The position numbers and the translations under genes were made by a program. A DNA stretch of 64,000 nucleotides from Theropithecus gelada (taxonomy: Eukaryota; Chordata; Mammalia; Primates; Cercopithecidae). The notes below the pieces were generated by a model, which was not told the DNA's origin, did no database searches, and worked only from the letters and a program-made list of their open reading frames with translations. This document shows positions 1 through 13,328 of the stretch, piece by piece. The DNA lies in contig NC_037674.1 of the NCBI RefSeq assembly GCF_003255815.1, forward strand, positions 16,885,615 to 16,949,614, written 5' to 3'. How positions within the stretch are numbered: the first letter of the stretch is position 1; every line of letters begins with the position of its first letter.

Positions 1-735
1 TTAGCCAGGATGGTCTCGATCTCCTGACCTCGTGATCCGCCCGTCTCGGCCTCCCAAAGTGCTGGGATTACAGGCTTGAGCCACCGCGCCCGGCCGCAAG
101 ACTGTCTTAAAAAAAAAAAAAAAAAACGAAATCTTAAAAACAAAACATAATAACTTTTTTTCTTTTAAATAGAGTCTCGTACTATTTCCAAGTCTGGAAT
201 GCAGTGGTGTGATCATAGCTCACTGGCAGCCTCAGCCTCCTGAGTTCAAGTGATCCTCCTGTCTCAGGCTCCTGGGTAACCAGGTCTATGGGCAAGTCAC
301 CAGGCCTGGCTAATTTTCAAGTAACTTTTTATAGAGATGGTGTCTAGCTATGTTGCCCAAGCTGGTCTGAAACTCTTGGCTTCAAGCGATCCTCCTGCCT
401 TGGCCTCCCAAAATGTTGGATTACAGGCATAAGCCACCTCACCCAGAAAAAAAAAAAACTTTTTTTTTTTTCTTTTTTGAGACAGTTTCACTCTTGTTGC
501 CCAGGCTGGAGTGCAGTGGCACGATCTGGTCTCACGGCAACCTCTACCTGCCGGGTTCAAGCGATTCTCCTGCTTCAGCCTCCAGAGTAGCTGAGATTAC
601 AGGCATGCACCACCACGCCCAGCTAATTTTTTGTATTTTTCTTTAGTAGAGACAGGGTTTTGCCATGTTGGCAAGGCTGGTCTCGAACTCAACCTCAGAT
701 GATCTGCCCATCTCGGCCTCCCAGAGTGCTGGGAT
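1..735 (-). mobile_element. Three reverse-oriented Alus in RPAP1's left-edge intron
   Basis: 1-95 is the 3' part of a young AluY with the 'caggcttgagcc' head seen in reverse, cut by the window edge. 155-446 is a diverged AluJ. 457-735 is an AluS. All show T-rich tails at their left and the Alu head at their right. Confidence 0.9.
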
Positions 736-1021
736 ATACATTTAAGTCCTTAGCCTGATATTGAGGCTCTCTCAGACTTTACTTATTTTTAGCCTTAAGT
801 TCCCAACAGAAATCTCTCCTCCTTCCTTCTGCCCTTTGTCATGCTCCTTTTGCTTATGTTGTTCTGCTAGGAATCTCCTGCCTTTCTACCTCTTCACCAA
901 TTCAAATTCTACCCAACCTAGAGTGCCTGGGTCAATCCCCACTTCTTCCACAAAGCCCAATTTGATCTTTCCCTTCTCTGAATCCTGACAACACCTAGCA
1001 TCTGAATAATTCAGAACTATG
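736..1021. other. Intronic unique sequence
   Basis: No recognisable gene, exon or repeat. In particular the missing RPAP1 terminal exon is not here on the minus strand. Confidence 0.5.
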
Positions 1022-1510
1022 CAGGTTTTCAGTAAATCTCTTATCTAGATTGTAGCACTGATGAGCAAGGAGCTATGCCTTATTAATAGTAATGAATACC
1101 TACCATACGCCAGATACCATGTTAAACCCTTTTCTTTTTTGAGACAGGGTCTTGCTCTGTCACCCAGGCTGGAGTGCAGTGGCGCAGTCTCGGCTCACTG
1201 TAGCCTGTGCCTCCCGGGTTCAAATGATTCTCCTGCCTCAGCCTCCCGAGTAGCTGCGACTACAGGCACCCACAACCACGCCCAGCTAAGTTTTGTATTT
1301 TTAGTAGAAATGGGGTTTCACCATGTTGCCCAGGCTGGCCTCAAACTCCTGACCTCAGGTGATCCACCCACCTCGGCTTCCTAAAGTGATGCAATTACAG
1401 GTGTGAGCCACCACACCCAGCCCACATTAAGCCCTTTTCATTGATTCTCTTAATCCCCTCAAAGCCCCCAAGAGGTAAGATGAGGAAGCTGAGGTCTTCC
1501 AAAGCTCCTC
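1022..1510 (-). mobile_element. MIR relic split by an AluS
   Basis: The MIR on the minus strand reads 'taatgaatacctaccatacgcc' and resumes after the Alu with 'ttgattctcttaatcccctc' and 'gatgaggaagctgag'. The Alu occupies about 1134-1422 (minus strand). Confidence 0.75.
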
Positions 1511-1578
1511 AAGGCTCAGGACTGTCCCCGGGGCCCAGTGCAGGGTACCTTGCAGGTCCTGCTGGACTGAAAAAGTAC

Positions 1579-2335
1579 CTGGGTCAGAGGCAGGCTCAGA
1601 GCTCGCAAGGCTCCCACGTGTTCCCCAAAGAGAGCAAGGCGCAAGGTGACACTGAACCGACGCTGCAGGGGCAGGAGGACCAGGGCCCCAAAGAGGTGGT
1701 CCCCAAAAGAGACAGCCTCAAAATGGTCCAGGAAGTTGGCATAGAGGTCAGGGAAAGACGTCAGGCCAGGGAGTGGGCAGTCCAGGTTGAGGTTTGGCAA
1801 GATTTGAGGCTGACAGAGCTGGGCTAGGAGGGCTGCCACCAGATGCTGTACTGGGGACTCTCGGAACAGCTCACTGTCCACCAGGAACACACACATGAGC
1901 CGTGCCAGGCGGGCAGCAGGGGGCACAGCCCAGAGGGCCTGGGGGCGCCAGCTCTCTAAAACTAGCACCCACTGCAGGACCCGCATGGCTGTGCCTACGG
2001 TGTCCATGGGAGAGAGTCCCGAGGGCGTGTCTGAAGCCTGGTGGTAGAGGTGAATCAGCGGCAGGAAGGGCCAGTCGGTGGGCAGCAGCGGCTCCGTAGG
2101 CACAGGCAGTAGCAGGGTTGGGACTCGCTGTAGCTCCCCTCGGTGCAGAGCCTGGGAGGCCAGCAGACTGGCTCGGGCTGGCAAGCAATGAGTCAGGTAG
2201 CAGCTGCGGATGCTGGGGAGGTCCTGGCAGGCCTGAGCTAGCAGAGTCCCTTGCCCACACCAAGGGACCTTGCTGCTTCCTAAAGACAGCTGGTCAGAGA
2301 AGTCAGCTGCCTCTGGACCCCCTGATGTTCTTTCC
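1579..2335 (-). CDS. RPAP1: RPAP1 exon 22, large exon (residues 1012-1264)
   Basis: 757 bp, the largest exon, acceptor attacag, donor CAG/gtactt. Encodes R-T-S-G-G-P-E through [10 protein letters not shown]. The next coding segment of the family is not found in 1-1578, so the intron runs off the left edge. Confidence 0.94.
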
Positions 2336-5300
2336 CTGTAATGGGACCCAAAAGCCAAAAATGAGGGCTGGAACCACAGCACCTGGAGGCTGTGCCAGCT
2401 CTTTGGGACTTCCTGGAGGCTCCTAGGTCCAGACCTGTGCCTCTCTGCTCCCTTAACAACCTCCCACACAGTGCTGTGTAGCAGTTAAGAGGATGCACGC
2501 TAGAGCTAGCTGCCTAGGTATGAGTTTACATAACTTCTCTGAGCCTCAGTTTCCTCAGAGTAAAATAAGGATAATAATAGTATCTATCTCATGGTCCAAG
2601 TAAAATACTTAACATGTTGATAAATACATAAGGGAGTATCAGACACGGCGTAAACATTCTGTAGCTGATGGCTATTACATGTGTGTAACTGATTTATATA
2701 CCATTTTTTTAGCCATGCAGTCACACTGAAGTCTCACAATCATTCTTGGGTGTGTTTAGCCTGATCCTCACTTCACTAATGAGGTAATGGAAGCTCAGAA
2801 GAATTAAGTGTCATCCATGGAAGAAAGAGAACTTAGGTCTCCTGGTTCCAAATTCAGGGCTGCTCTGTTAACAACCGCAGCAGTGTCCAAAAGGGCTGAG
2901 TTGATGCCACCAACCAAGCACTTACGGGAGGAGCTCCAGCCGGAATACACAGCTCAGCAGCAGCTCATGGGCGAGGTGCTCACTTCCAGGCAGCAGCCGG
3001 CTCAGCAGGGCCAAGGCCATACCATGATGGAGGGCAGCATGGGGGGCTGGCAGTAGCTGCAGTGCTGCCTGCAGACAGAAAAACAGGGAGCTATCTAGTG
3101 CGGGAGAAGGGGACGTGGCAGAGAGAAGTGAGGAAGATAAAAGTGAGGCTGAAGGGCACAGGTCCAGGGCATGTCTGGAGGAAAGTGGGAGCTGCATGGC
3201 CTGGCAGAAGCAGGCTGGGGTCCACAGAAACAGGAGGGGGATAATGGGATGGGGGGCAGAACCTGTCAGACAGGGGGACCCACCGCTTTCTGGGCCAGAG
3301 CGAGTGCCAGGTACTGCAGGTGGTACTCGTGGCGCAGGGCCCACGCAGAGAAGGGTGTGAGGTGTGGGGCAGCCCCAGGAGCCACACACTGGCGGAAGTA
3401 ATTCTGGAGTCCCGGGGCAGCCAATATGGCAGCCAGCTGAGGAAAAGCAATTTTGTTCAGATATAGAAATTGACTCTGATGCCTTCTAGGGCTCCCCAGG
3501 TGGCTGCCCCTCTCTCCAGACTCAGGGAAATTAGTGCCAGCAGAAGGCCTCCCTTCCCCATGGGACACCCTCCCACTTTCTGTTTTTTTTGAGATGGAGT
3601 TTCGCTCTTATTGCCCAGGCTGGAGTGCAGTTCACCACAACCTCTGCCTCCCAGGTTCAAGCGACTCTCCTGCCTCAGCCTCCAAGTAGCTGGGATTACA
3701 GGTATGAGCCACCACACCCGGCTAATTTTGTGTTTTTAGTAGAGACGGGGTTTCTTCATGTTGGTCAGGCTGGTCTGAACTCCTGACCTCAGGTGATCTG
3801 CCCCCCTCGGCCTCCCAAAGTGCTGGATTACAGGCGTGAGCCACTGCGCCCATTCCACCCTCCCACTTTCTTTCTGATTCCTGCCATCTTGGCCCCTTGC
3901 CTGGCCCCTAACTAGGCACCCCACACTTACCTGGCCACACAGCCCCTTGTGGATCTGGGCGAGGGTATTGAGAAGAGAGAGGAGGGCAGTGAGGAAGGGG
4001 AAGGGTGAGGCTGAGCCAGCCAGACTGAGACTGGGGCAGCCTCCCGAGCAGCCCAGTGACACGAGGCTGGGGGGAGCTTCAGGGGCTGACGCACAGGACA
4101 GCGGGTTGCAGAGAGGGGAGCAGTGCCTGTAGGTAAAGTGTAAAGAGCTGCTGGGTCTGTACCCAAGACTAACGGGGGGCCTGGCTGTGGAGGTCAGTGC
4201 CCACACTCCTCAGAGCCCACCCCACTGCTGCCTGCTAGGGACTCAGGTTTCCCTTGGGCTGAGGGCCTGCACCCTGGGATGGACCAGGGAACTGGACCCA
4301 GGAATCCCACAAGGATGAAACTGTCTCCTCCCGACTCCCCCAGCTACCACACACAGTACATACCTAAGGGAATCCCACAGGCCGCCCAGGGTGGGCTGAC
4401 TCAGCAGTGGCAGCAACAGCTCCTCTGACAGGCGCTCCATGTCCTGGAGCCAATCCTCTGGGCACGAGCTCGGCTGGTGGACCAAGGAGTTCACTGAGCT
4501 GCTGGCCCAGCCATTCATTCTCCTAGCCCCTGTGTACCCAGGCCAATGCCACCATCCCAAGAGCCCAAAAGAGCATGTTTGGAGGCTTCTGCAGGCTCAG
4601 CCTTCTTGGGAGAGAAGGCCCCTATGTGTAGGGGGCATAAAGAGAGAGCACCCAGGCTATAGGAAGGCTGAGCTGCTGCATGGGCTCTCTGGCTCCTGGG
4701 AAGCTGAACGGGGATATGGAGGTGAAAAGAGGAAGAAGGGTAGGAATTAAAAGGGAAGACAGTAAATGGGGAAGTAGGAGTGAAGAGACGGACACAGAGA
4801 GGGAGCAACAGGTGGAATGTAGCTGAAGGCAGGGTGTGGGGGCCTGGTAGATGGCCAGCAGGAGGCACTCACTTGCTGGCTCCAGGCCTGGTAGTAGGCA
4901 CCCAGGAACAACAGGCAGGCAACCGGCACTGGGCCCACGGCTCTCCACATCTCAGGTCTGGACAGCAACTTCAAGGTCTGCCTTAGACACGGCTCGACAA
5001 GAGGCTGGAGCCCAGACACCTGTGTCCAAGTGACTAAGGAAGGGGTGGCCGAGAGGCTGGCCTCAGCAGAATCACTACAAAAGTGCCAAAGGAGGCCACA
5101 GTGAGGATCTGGCTGCCTCACGCTCCTCTACGCTCCAGTCACCCCAGCCCTGTGGAGGAGCCCTCCACCTGTCCTGTGGGTCCTGGCTATAAACTACCTG
5201 ATGGTTTCAGCGGGGGTGCTGCCGGCTGCCAGAGTCAGCTGGGTGAGGAGAGTGAGCAGTGCGGCTATCCGCTGCATGGACAGGGGCTGAGGCGGGTGGG

Positions 5301-8300
5301 TGCTGAGCTCCTGTGGCACCACCTGCAAGGCCCGCATCAGCACTGGGTAGAGCTCCCTAGGGAAGAACAGGGACTGATTTTCACTGCATGAAAGCAGGTG
5401 AAGACATGAGACGTAGGTCACAGCCCTGACCCAGGGATCTGCAGTTTGGTAAAGGAGGATGAGGAGGAAGAGTGGGGCACTCTTGGAAGGCTCAGCCCTA
5501 AAGAATGGAAAGGATGTAGTCCTTCAAGGCTGCCCCCAACAGGGAATTTAAATGTGATTTCACAGATACCAATGCTTTTTTTTGTTTTGTTTTTGAGACA
5601 GAGTCTCTGTTGCCCAGGCTGGAGTGCAGTGGAATGATGGAGTGATCTCGGCTCACTGCAACCTCTGCCTCCCAGCTTAAACCGATTCTCCTGCCTCAAC
5701 CTTCTGAGTAGCTGGGACTACAGGCATGCACCACCACACCTGGCTAATTTTTGTATTTTTAGTAGAGACGGGATTTCACCATATTGGCCAGGCTGGTCTT
5801 GAACTCCTGACCTCGTGATCCGCGTACCTTGGCATCCCAAAGTGCTGGGATTACAGGCGTGAGCCACTGTGCCCGGCCAATGCTTTTGAGCAGAGAATAT
5901 GGTTAACCAGGTTTGTCCCCCTCTTCCCTGGCTGGGCCTGACTCCTAAGCCTTTTCACATCTGGCAGAAATCCTCCCCCTCATTCTTATCCTTCCTCCAA
6001 CCTTGGGACCTTGAGCAAGGCTGAGGTGTTTGATTTGGCCGGAAGAACAGAACTGAAGGTATCTAGGGGGAGCCTACCCACTGCCTCTCCTCACCTGTAA
6101 AGGTCACCGCCCTGGCCATAGGAGGCAGCCACAGCCCACAGACGGAGGGCCTCGGTGCTCAGCGTCTCAGCTTCCTCTGGGGGCAAGGCCAGTTCTTGGG
6201 GAGCCTCAGCTATGAAGCGGCACAGGCGGCTCCGGAGATCAAAGCTGCTCAACTGGAAATGGGCACAGTCTGGGGATCAGGGTCAGCTGTGTGTCTTAAG
6301 TCCAGCTACTCTCAGCTGGACAGAGGGTGGCTTAACTCAATCCTGACCCAGGCCCCTCTGGTGCCACAGTCATATCTCATCCACCCTGCCCTTCCTCCTT
6401 ATTTATTTTATGATTTCTTTAAAATCTCAATTTTATTATTTTTTTATCATTTATTGTTATTATTATTATTGAGACGGAGTTTTGCTGTGTTGCCCAGGCT
6501 GGAGTGCAGTGGTGCGATTTGGCTCACCACAACCTCTGCCTCCCGGGTTCAAGCGATTCTCCTGCCTCAGCCTCCTCAGTAGCTGGAACTAGAGGTGCGT
6601 GCCACCATGCCCAGCTAATTTTTGTATTTTTAGTAGAGACGGGGTTTCACTATGTTGGCCAGGCTGGTCTCGAACTGCTGACCCTGTGATCTACCCACCT
6701 TGGCCTCCCAAAGTGTTGAGATTACAGGTGCGAGCCATTGCACCTGGTCCCTACTATTTTTTTTTAGACGGAGTCTTGTTTTGCTACCCAGGCTGGAATG
6801 CAGTGGCATGATCTTGGCTCATGCCAGCCTCCATCTCCCGGGTTCAAGCAATTCTCCTGCCTCAGCCTCCCAAGTAGCTGGGACTACAGGAACGCACCAC
6901 CACACCCGGCTAATTTTTGTACTTTTAGTAGAGACAGGGTTTTGCCATGTTGGCCAGGCTGGTCTCGAACTCCTAACCTCAAGTGATCCACCACCTCGAC
7001 CTCCCAAAGTGCTGAGATTACACACATGAGCCACCACACCTGGCCAGTAGTAGTATTTTTGAGACAGGGTCTCACCCTGTTGCCTAGGCTGTAGTGCAGT
7101 GGTTGGTGCAATCATAGCCCACTGCAGCCTCCACCTCCCAGCTCAAGTGATCCTTCTACCTCAGCATAGCGAGTAGCTGAGACTACAGGCATGTGCTACC
7201 ACATCTAGCTAATTTTTTGTTTTTGTTTTTTATAGAGACAGAGTCTCACTATTTTGCCCAGGCTGGCCCCTGAACTCCTGGCCTCAAGTGATCCTCCTGC
7301 CTTGGCCTCCCAAAGTGCTGGGATTCAGGCCTGAGCCACTACACCTAGCCCTCACTCTTTTTAGCAAGGTTTGCTGGGCACCTTCTCTAGGGCTACTTGG
7401 CTATAGGTGATGAGTGCCTATGTGCATGAGGCCCTGATCTGGGTCTAGGGAACAGGGAGACCTCCTATCACATCATGAGACCACAGTACCCCTATATGAT
7501 GCACCAGGCTCCAGTAAACAGGTTCATGCCTGGTGGTTTCTGTCGCATTTCTAAGCAACTGGATCAGAGAGGAAGAAGATGGCAAGAGCTGGCCACCCAG
7601 AGTTCAGGAGCCATGTTTAGCTCCCAACCTAACCCTGTCCCATGCATTCCCCCATCCCTCGCCCTATGTCCTGCTCACCAGCCGGGCAGCAATATTCCTC
7701 CCAGCTGAGGCCAGGACACGAAGTAGTTTCATGGCAGTAGCACAGGGTACTTTGTATAGACTAGGGGTAGGCCCTGCCCCCACAGGAGACCAGCTGGTGG
7801 GCAAGAACTCTCGAACTATGGTCTCTATCAGCCGAGGGCACTCCAGGACCTATGGGAGACAGGAGGAGAAAGGGAGGCAGGAGGAGAAAGGGAGGCAGGA
7901 GGAGAAAGGGAGGCAGGAGGAGAAAGGGAGACAGGAGGAGAAAGGGAGGCAGGAGGAGAAAGGGAGACAGGAGGCTGTGGGTCAAGACAAGGCCCAGCTA
8001 GGCTTTGTGCCCATTCCCTGCTCCCTTTTTTCTCACCCTTGTGGCTGACTCCAGGGAATGCCGGGCCAGGCGGATGAGCACGGCCAGGATGTCAAGGACC
8101 ACAGCAGGTCCTGGGTAGGTCACCTCTAGCAAGTAGCGCAGCCGAGGCAGCAGGCTGGTAGCCAGGAGCCCCTGGGAGTTGGAGAGAGAAACCCACTGAC
8201 AAATGCAGCTGGGCCCCGGGCACTGATGACCCCTCTTTCCAGCATGTGCTCATCCCCTGGGCCATGGGATGGGAAAGCAGCTGTCCCTTTACTTTGATGA

Positions 8301-11300
8301 CATCATGTCGGGCCAGGTCAGGTGGAGGCCGGCTTTCTTCAGGGCTTTTCCTTTTTGCTTTTTCTGCTGGGCATTCTTCATCCTCGTCCTCATCCTCCTT
8401 GTCCTCCTGGCTGGGCATCAGAGGGAATGTCAAAGCTCCGTGGTACCAAGAGAAGGTGCTGTCGAGGAGCTCCTGCCAGAGGAAAGGGAGTTGGGGGGGC
8501 GATGCTGAAGGGGCCAGGAAATGGATCCAGGAGTAGAGAGGATGTCCCCCCAACAAAAACAGAAAGGCAAGGCTCCTGGGCTTTGGGGCCTTTAGGAGAT
8601 GAGGGAGACGCCTGCCATCCCATTCTACATCTTGCCTGCAAAGCCTTAGCAATGGGGCCATGCCCAGTAATAGGAATATGGACCCTGGCACCTCCAAGCC
8701 CAAGCCTCATTCCTACCCCTGTAGTACCTCATCTCCAGGAGCCACCAGCAGAGCCCGAAGAGCACGGATGGCGGTTGCAATGACCCCATCTACTCTGTCA
8801 TCCAAGGAGAAGCGCAGTAGGAAGAGGAAACCAGCATCCAAAAGGAGGCTTAAGACACTGCCTGCTAGCCGGTCCCCAAACTCACCAGCCTGGGCCTGGG
8901 GGAGGAGGATAAAACCTTGCTGAAGATGCTGAAGTTATCTGGAGGCTTTTCCCTAATCCTTCGTTTGCCCCCCTGTGATCCCAGGTTGTTAAAAGCACAT
9001 AGCTGGCTAGTCAGCCAGAGTGAAAAGGGCAGGAGATGGGGAAGTCTGAGGCTGTGGGGTGAAGGGTAGGGTGGGCAGGACCAGGCTGTCAATCTACTCA
9101 CCCTACTGATGACCTGGGCCAACACATGCAGTGCCAGTGCTCTCTGCTGGGACACCTGGCTGCGGGTCAGGTGGAACAGCTCCTGTAGGGAGTACCCCGC
9201 TCTCTGGGGCAGGAACAAGAAGTCAGAAGCAGCCAGGATACAGCACAGTGCCCCCAAAACACCAAGCAAGGTATCACAGGAAAGACAAAGATAAATAAGT
9301 GAATCTGCCCTGCTTTCCATGGAGCCTCAAGCCGGTAAAGATAAGACTTGCATACAAGTAACCATGCCATAAGGCAGATGCAAAGGAACGTGGTAACTAT
9401 GTTTAATTTGCAACCAGCAGACAGGAGAGAGAAGGGGACCTGGAAAACTGAACTGCTCTCAGTGGATGGGTAGAGCTTCAGTGGCCGGTCATGGAGCAAA
9501 AAGCAAAGGCATTCCCTGGAGCGAGTGGAGTCCTGGAGGGCCCTGAGCACAGGAGGTATGTGGGGAAAAGCCAACAGAGCGAGCAGTGCAGCAGGGAGTG
9601 AAGGAGGCAGAGCAGCAGGGTCAGCAGGGACAGAAGGTGGAAGGAATATCTTGCCCAGTTGAGACCAGGACCTTATTCTGTGAGCAGAGGGAAGCTGGAA
9701 AACTTCTGGAGGCAAGGCATGGCCTGAGCTGGGCCAGGAGAAATCAGCATGGCAGCCCGTGAGGCATGGATGGCAGGGGGGCGGAGAATGGAGGGCATGG
9801 AGAGCAAGCAGAGGAAGCAAGGCCACAGTGCAGGAGGCATCATGAGGAGGTGACAGAAGATCGGTGAATTCTAGCAACTGACCAGAATGTGGAGAGAGGA
9901 TCAAGATTTTGAACCTAAGAAACTGAATGCCATGCCTGTAATCCTAGCACTTTGGAAGGCCGAGGCAGGCAGATCACGAGCTCAGATTAAGACCATCCTG
10001 GCTAATGCAGTGAAACCCCGTCTCTACTAAAAATACAAAAATTAGCTGGATGTGGTGGCGGGCGCCTGTAATCCCAGCCAGTCCGGAGGCTGAAGCAGGA
10101 GAATGGCTTGAACCCGGGAGGCGGAGGTTGCAATGAGCTGAGGTCGTGCCACTGCACTCCAGCCTGGGCCAGAGCGAGATTCCGTCTCCAAACAAAAGAA
10201 ACTGAACGCACGGCAAGGGCATGAACTAGAACAGGGCACAAAGAAGGTCAAAGGGCCGGGCGCGGTGGCTCAAGCCTGTAATCCCAGCACTTTGGGAGGC
10301 CGAGACGGGCGGATCACGAGGTCAGGAGATCGAGACCATCCTGGCTGACACGGTGAAACCCCGTCTCTACTAAAAAAAGACAGAAAACTAGCCGGGCGAG
10401 GTGGCGGGCGCCTGTAGTCCCAGCTGCTTGGGAGGCTGAGGCAGGAGAATGGCGTGAACCCGGGAGGCGGAGCTTGCAGTGAGCTGAGATCCGGCCACTG
10501 CACTCCAGCCTGGGCGGCAGAGCGAGACTCCGCCTCAAAAAAAAAAAAAAAAAAAAAAAGAAGGTCAAAGGCAGTTGACCAGAGATACTTTTCCACAGGG
10601 TTGTTAAAAGAGCTGCTCCGTCCTCTCCAGCCCCACCATGCCTTACCTCTGCCTCCTCTCCATGGTGGTGCAGACCCAGGTGGGTGGGCAGGTCCACGTC
10701 AGGGGCCAGTAGTTCTCCCTGAAGACTGAATCGAGCCTGCATCCTCTAATAGGAAGAGAAAGAGGACTGTGGTCTAGGGGCACCAGCAACCTTCACACAC
10801 CCACTCCCCACCTTTAATCCCAGGCCTTTCAGGACTTAGGTACTGACTCTACTTCTAACCAGAAATGGGGCTTATCTGGCCTTGGGGGCCAGGCAGAGTA
10901 ATGGGAAAGGTGGGTGAGAGCAAAGGAGAGATGCTTCTCAGGCTCTGGGCAATAGAAAGGCCTGAGTTCTGAGGGCAAGAGCAGCAGCTCCTCTCCTGCC
11001 CCATCTCACCCTCCCCTTGTAGGCCAGCGGGCCCTCCTCACCTCCTGTGTCTGCTGCCGCCGGAGAGGGGGCAAGTCCTGGGTCCAGTGGAGCTTCTCCA
11101 GCTCGACAGTGTCCATGTGCAGCCATTCTTTCTGAGGGGTCATGGGCAGTGCCAGAGCTGGGGAGACACAGCATGATAGTATTCCCCAAAGGGCTCAGCT
11201 CACTATCCACAGGGGTCCCCACTATCACCCAGCAGCTGCCATATCCGCTTCTGTTCCAGGATCTGCCAGCTTCTCCCCTCAGTTATGGCTAAATGGCATG

Positions 11301-12758
11301 GCCCAGGGACTAGAACTCCTGGGGCTGGGGTGAAAATCTCAAATATGACAGACACACTCCATCCTGGGCTCCAGCCCCTTGCTGACCCCAGGATTTGTTG
11401 GGAAAGGAGAGAGAAGGAGGAGGAGAAGGAAGAAAGAGAAAGAAAGGTGAAAAAGAGGAAGAAGGAAGACCACATATATTGGGAAGGCACCACTCTCCAC
11501 TCTCCAGTACCAGCCCTTAAAGGAGCAGGAGAGTGGGGACAAGGAGGAGGAGGCAGCTATACTGCTCCTGGGAGGCAGGATACAGAAACAAATCCCACAG
11601 CATTTTCCTCCTTCATGCCTACCCCCACCCAACCTGCTCAGCTGGCCTGGAGCTCCTTCGGGGGCATGAGGTTCCTTGGCTGTCATAATTCGATTTCTTC
11701 TTTTGCTAATCACTAATGAAATAATCTAGTTTCTGGGAAATGAGTGCTTCCACTGGCCTCTCTGCTTCTGGTCTGGCATGTCCATAAGACCTTTGTCAGA
11801 TTCTGCCTCTCCCATTACCCTGGCCCTGCCATCTTCCCCCCAACACTGTGAGCAGAGAGAGAAGGAACAGTGGGATGGACAGAGCCGGAGCTGGGACAGC
11901 TACAGCAAGGGCAGGAAGACAGTCTGCCAGGAGGGGGTGGGGTGGGATTCAGCCATCATGCATTGCTGCCCCTTAAAAGGGAAGGCGGGGAAGGAGCAGT
12001 AACAGGACAAGAAAACAGGAAGCATGTGCAGGAAGAAGACATGCATCAGCAATGAAGACTGACTTGAAGCCAGTAATGAGGATTAATGTTAGATGTCCAA
12101 AAGCACAGAAGCTTCTCTCTTCTCTCATTTGCCAGGCCTAGGAGAAGGGACAATTTCCTCTACTTTTATCCACCAAAATGTGACCCCGCCTCCTGCAAAC
12201 CTGGGGCTTCTGGCTCCAGCTTGTCTCCCTTCCTGGGCTCACTGGCAAAAGCTGACATGAGGGGTTTCTCCTTGGTGACATTAGCAGAGGGTCCTCCTGG
12301 CCTCTGCTCCTCAGAGGACTTCTCTCCTGTTTGCTCTTGGGTGCGGCTGTGAGATCTCAAGAAAGCAACCAAGCTGGGGTCTAGAGGCGAAGGTAGAGGG
12401 GAGAGTGAGTGAGGGCAAATCCTCCCTGGCCTCCTACAGACCTACAACCTGCTGAATATTGCCTGTCTGTGGGTGCCAAGGACTAGGACAAGCTGCCTCC
12501 CAGCCTGGGCCTGAGCCTTCCGGGTGCTCCTGTGGCCCATCAATGACCCAGCCTTCTCACACCTGTGGGGTCACTAGGCCCACCTGCCCACCTTTCCCTC
12601 TATCCCTGATAGTCCCCTGGCCCAGGTTCCTATGCCTATCCCTGTGCTTGGTTTCAGGTCACAGTTCCAACGTAAGTGGCTGTAGAATAAGTTAATGTTG
12701 ACTAGGGCCAACTCTCAGCTAATTTATTTATGCACACATATTTACATATATATATACA

Positions 12759-12791
<33 letters not shown>

Positions 12792-13296
12792 GAGACGGAT
12801 TCTCGCTGTTGCCCAGGCTGGAGTGCAGTGGCGCAATCTTGGCTCACTGCAAGCTCCACCTCCCAGGTTCACGCCATTCTCCTGCCTCAGCCTCCCAAGT
12901 AGCTGGGACTACAGGTGCCCGCCACCACACCTGGCTAATTTTTTTGTATTTTAGTAGAGATGGGGTTTCACCATGTTAGCCAGGATGGTCTCAATCTCCT
13001 GACCTTGTGATCCGCCCACCTCGGCCTCCAAAAGTGCTGGAATTACAGGCTTGAGCCACAGTGCTCAACCTTTTTTTTTTTTTTTTTTTGGGAGATGGAG
13101 TCTTGCTCTGTTGCCCAGGCTGGAATGCAGTGGCGCAATCTCGGCTCACTGTAACCTCCGCCTCCTGGGTTCAAGCGATTCTCCTGCCTCAGCCTCCTGA
13201 GTAGCTGGGATTAAAAGCATCCACCACCACACCTGGCTAATTTTTGTATTTTTAGTAGAGACAGGGTTTCACCATGTTGGTCAGGCTTTATACATA

Positions 13297-13328
<32 letters not shown>

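Noticed and set aside
1441..1827. Plus-strand frame at the left side
   Set aside because: Antisense shadow of RPAP1 exon 22 and a MIR fragment; the minus strand is the real coding strand.
7854..7975. Regular repeats that could suggest a CRISPR-like array
   Set aside because: Head-to-tail 18-bp units with no spacers in a primate intron; a simple minisatellite.
7533..8048. Plus-strand frame with repeated R-Q-E-E-K-G
   Set aside because: Translation of the intron 13 minisatellite and flanking antisense exon sequence; 18 bp is a multiple of three, so it stays open by chance.
8092..8703. Uninterrupted minus-strand frame across RPAP1 exons 12-13
   Set aside because: The introns happen to stay open. 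Consensus splice sites and the family sequence show that the intervening parts are intronic.
10270..10742. Many 60-140 codon frames with the '[14 protein letters not shown]...' theme throughout the window
   Set aside because: These are translations of reverse Alu sequence, not genes.
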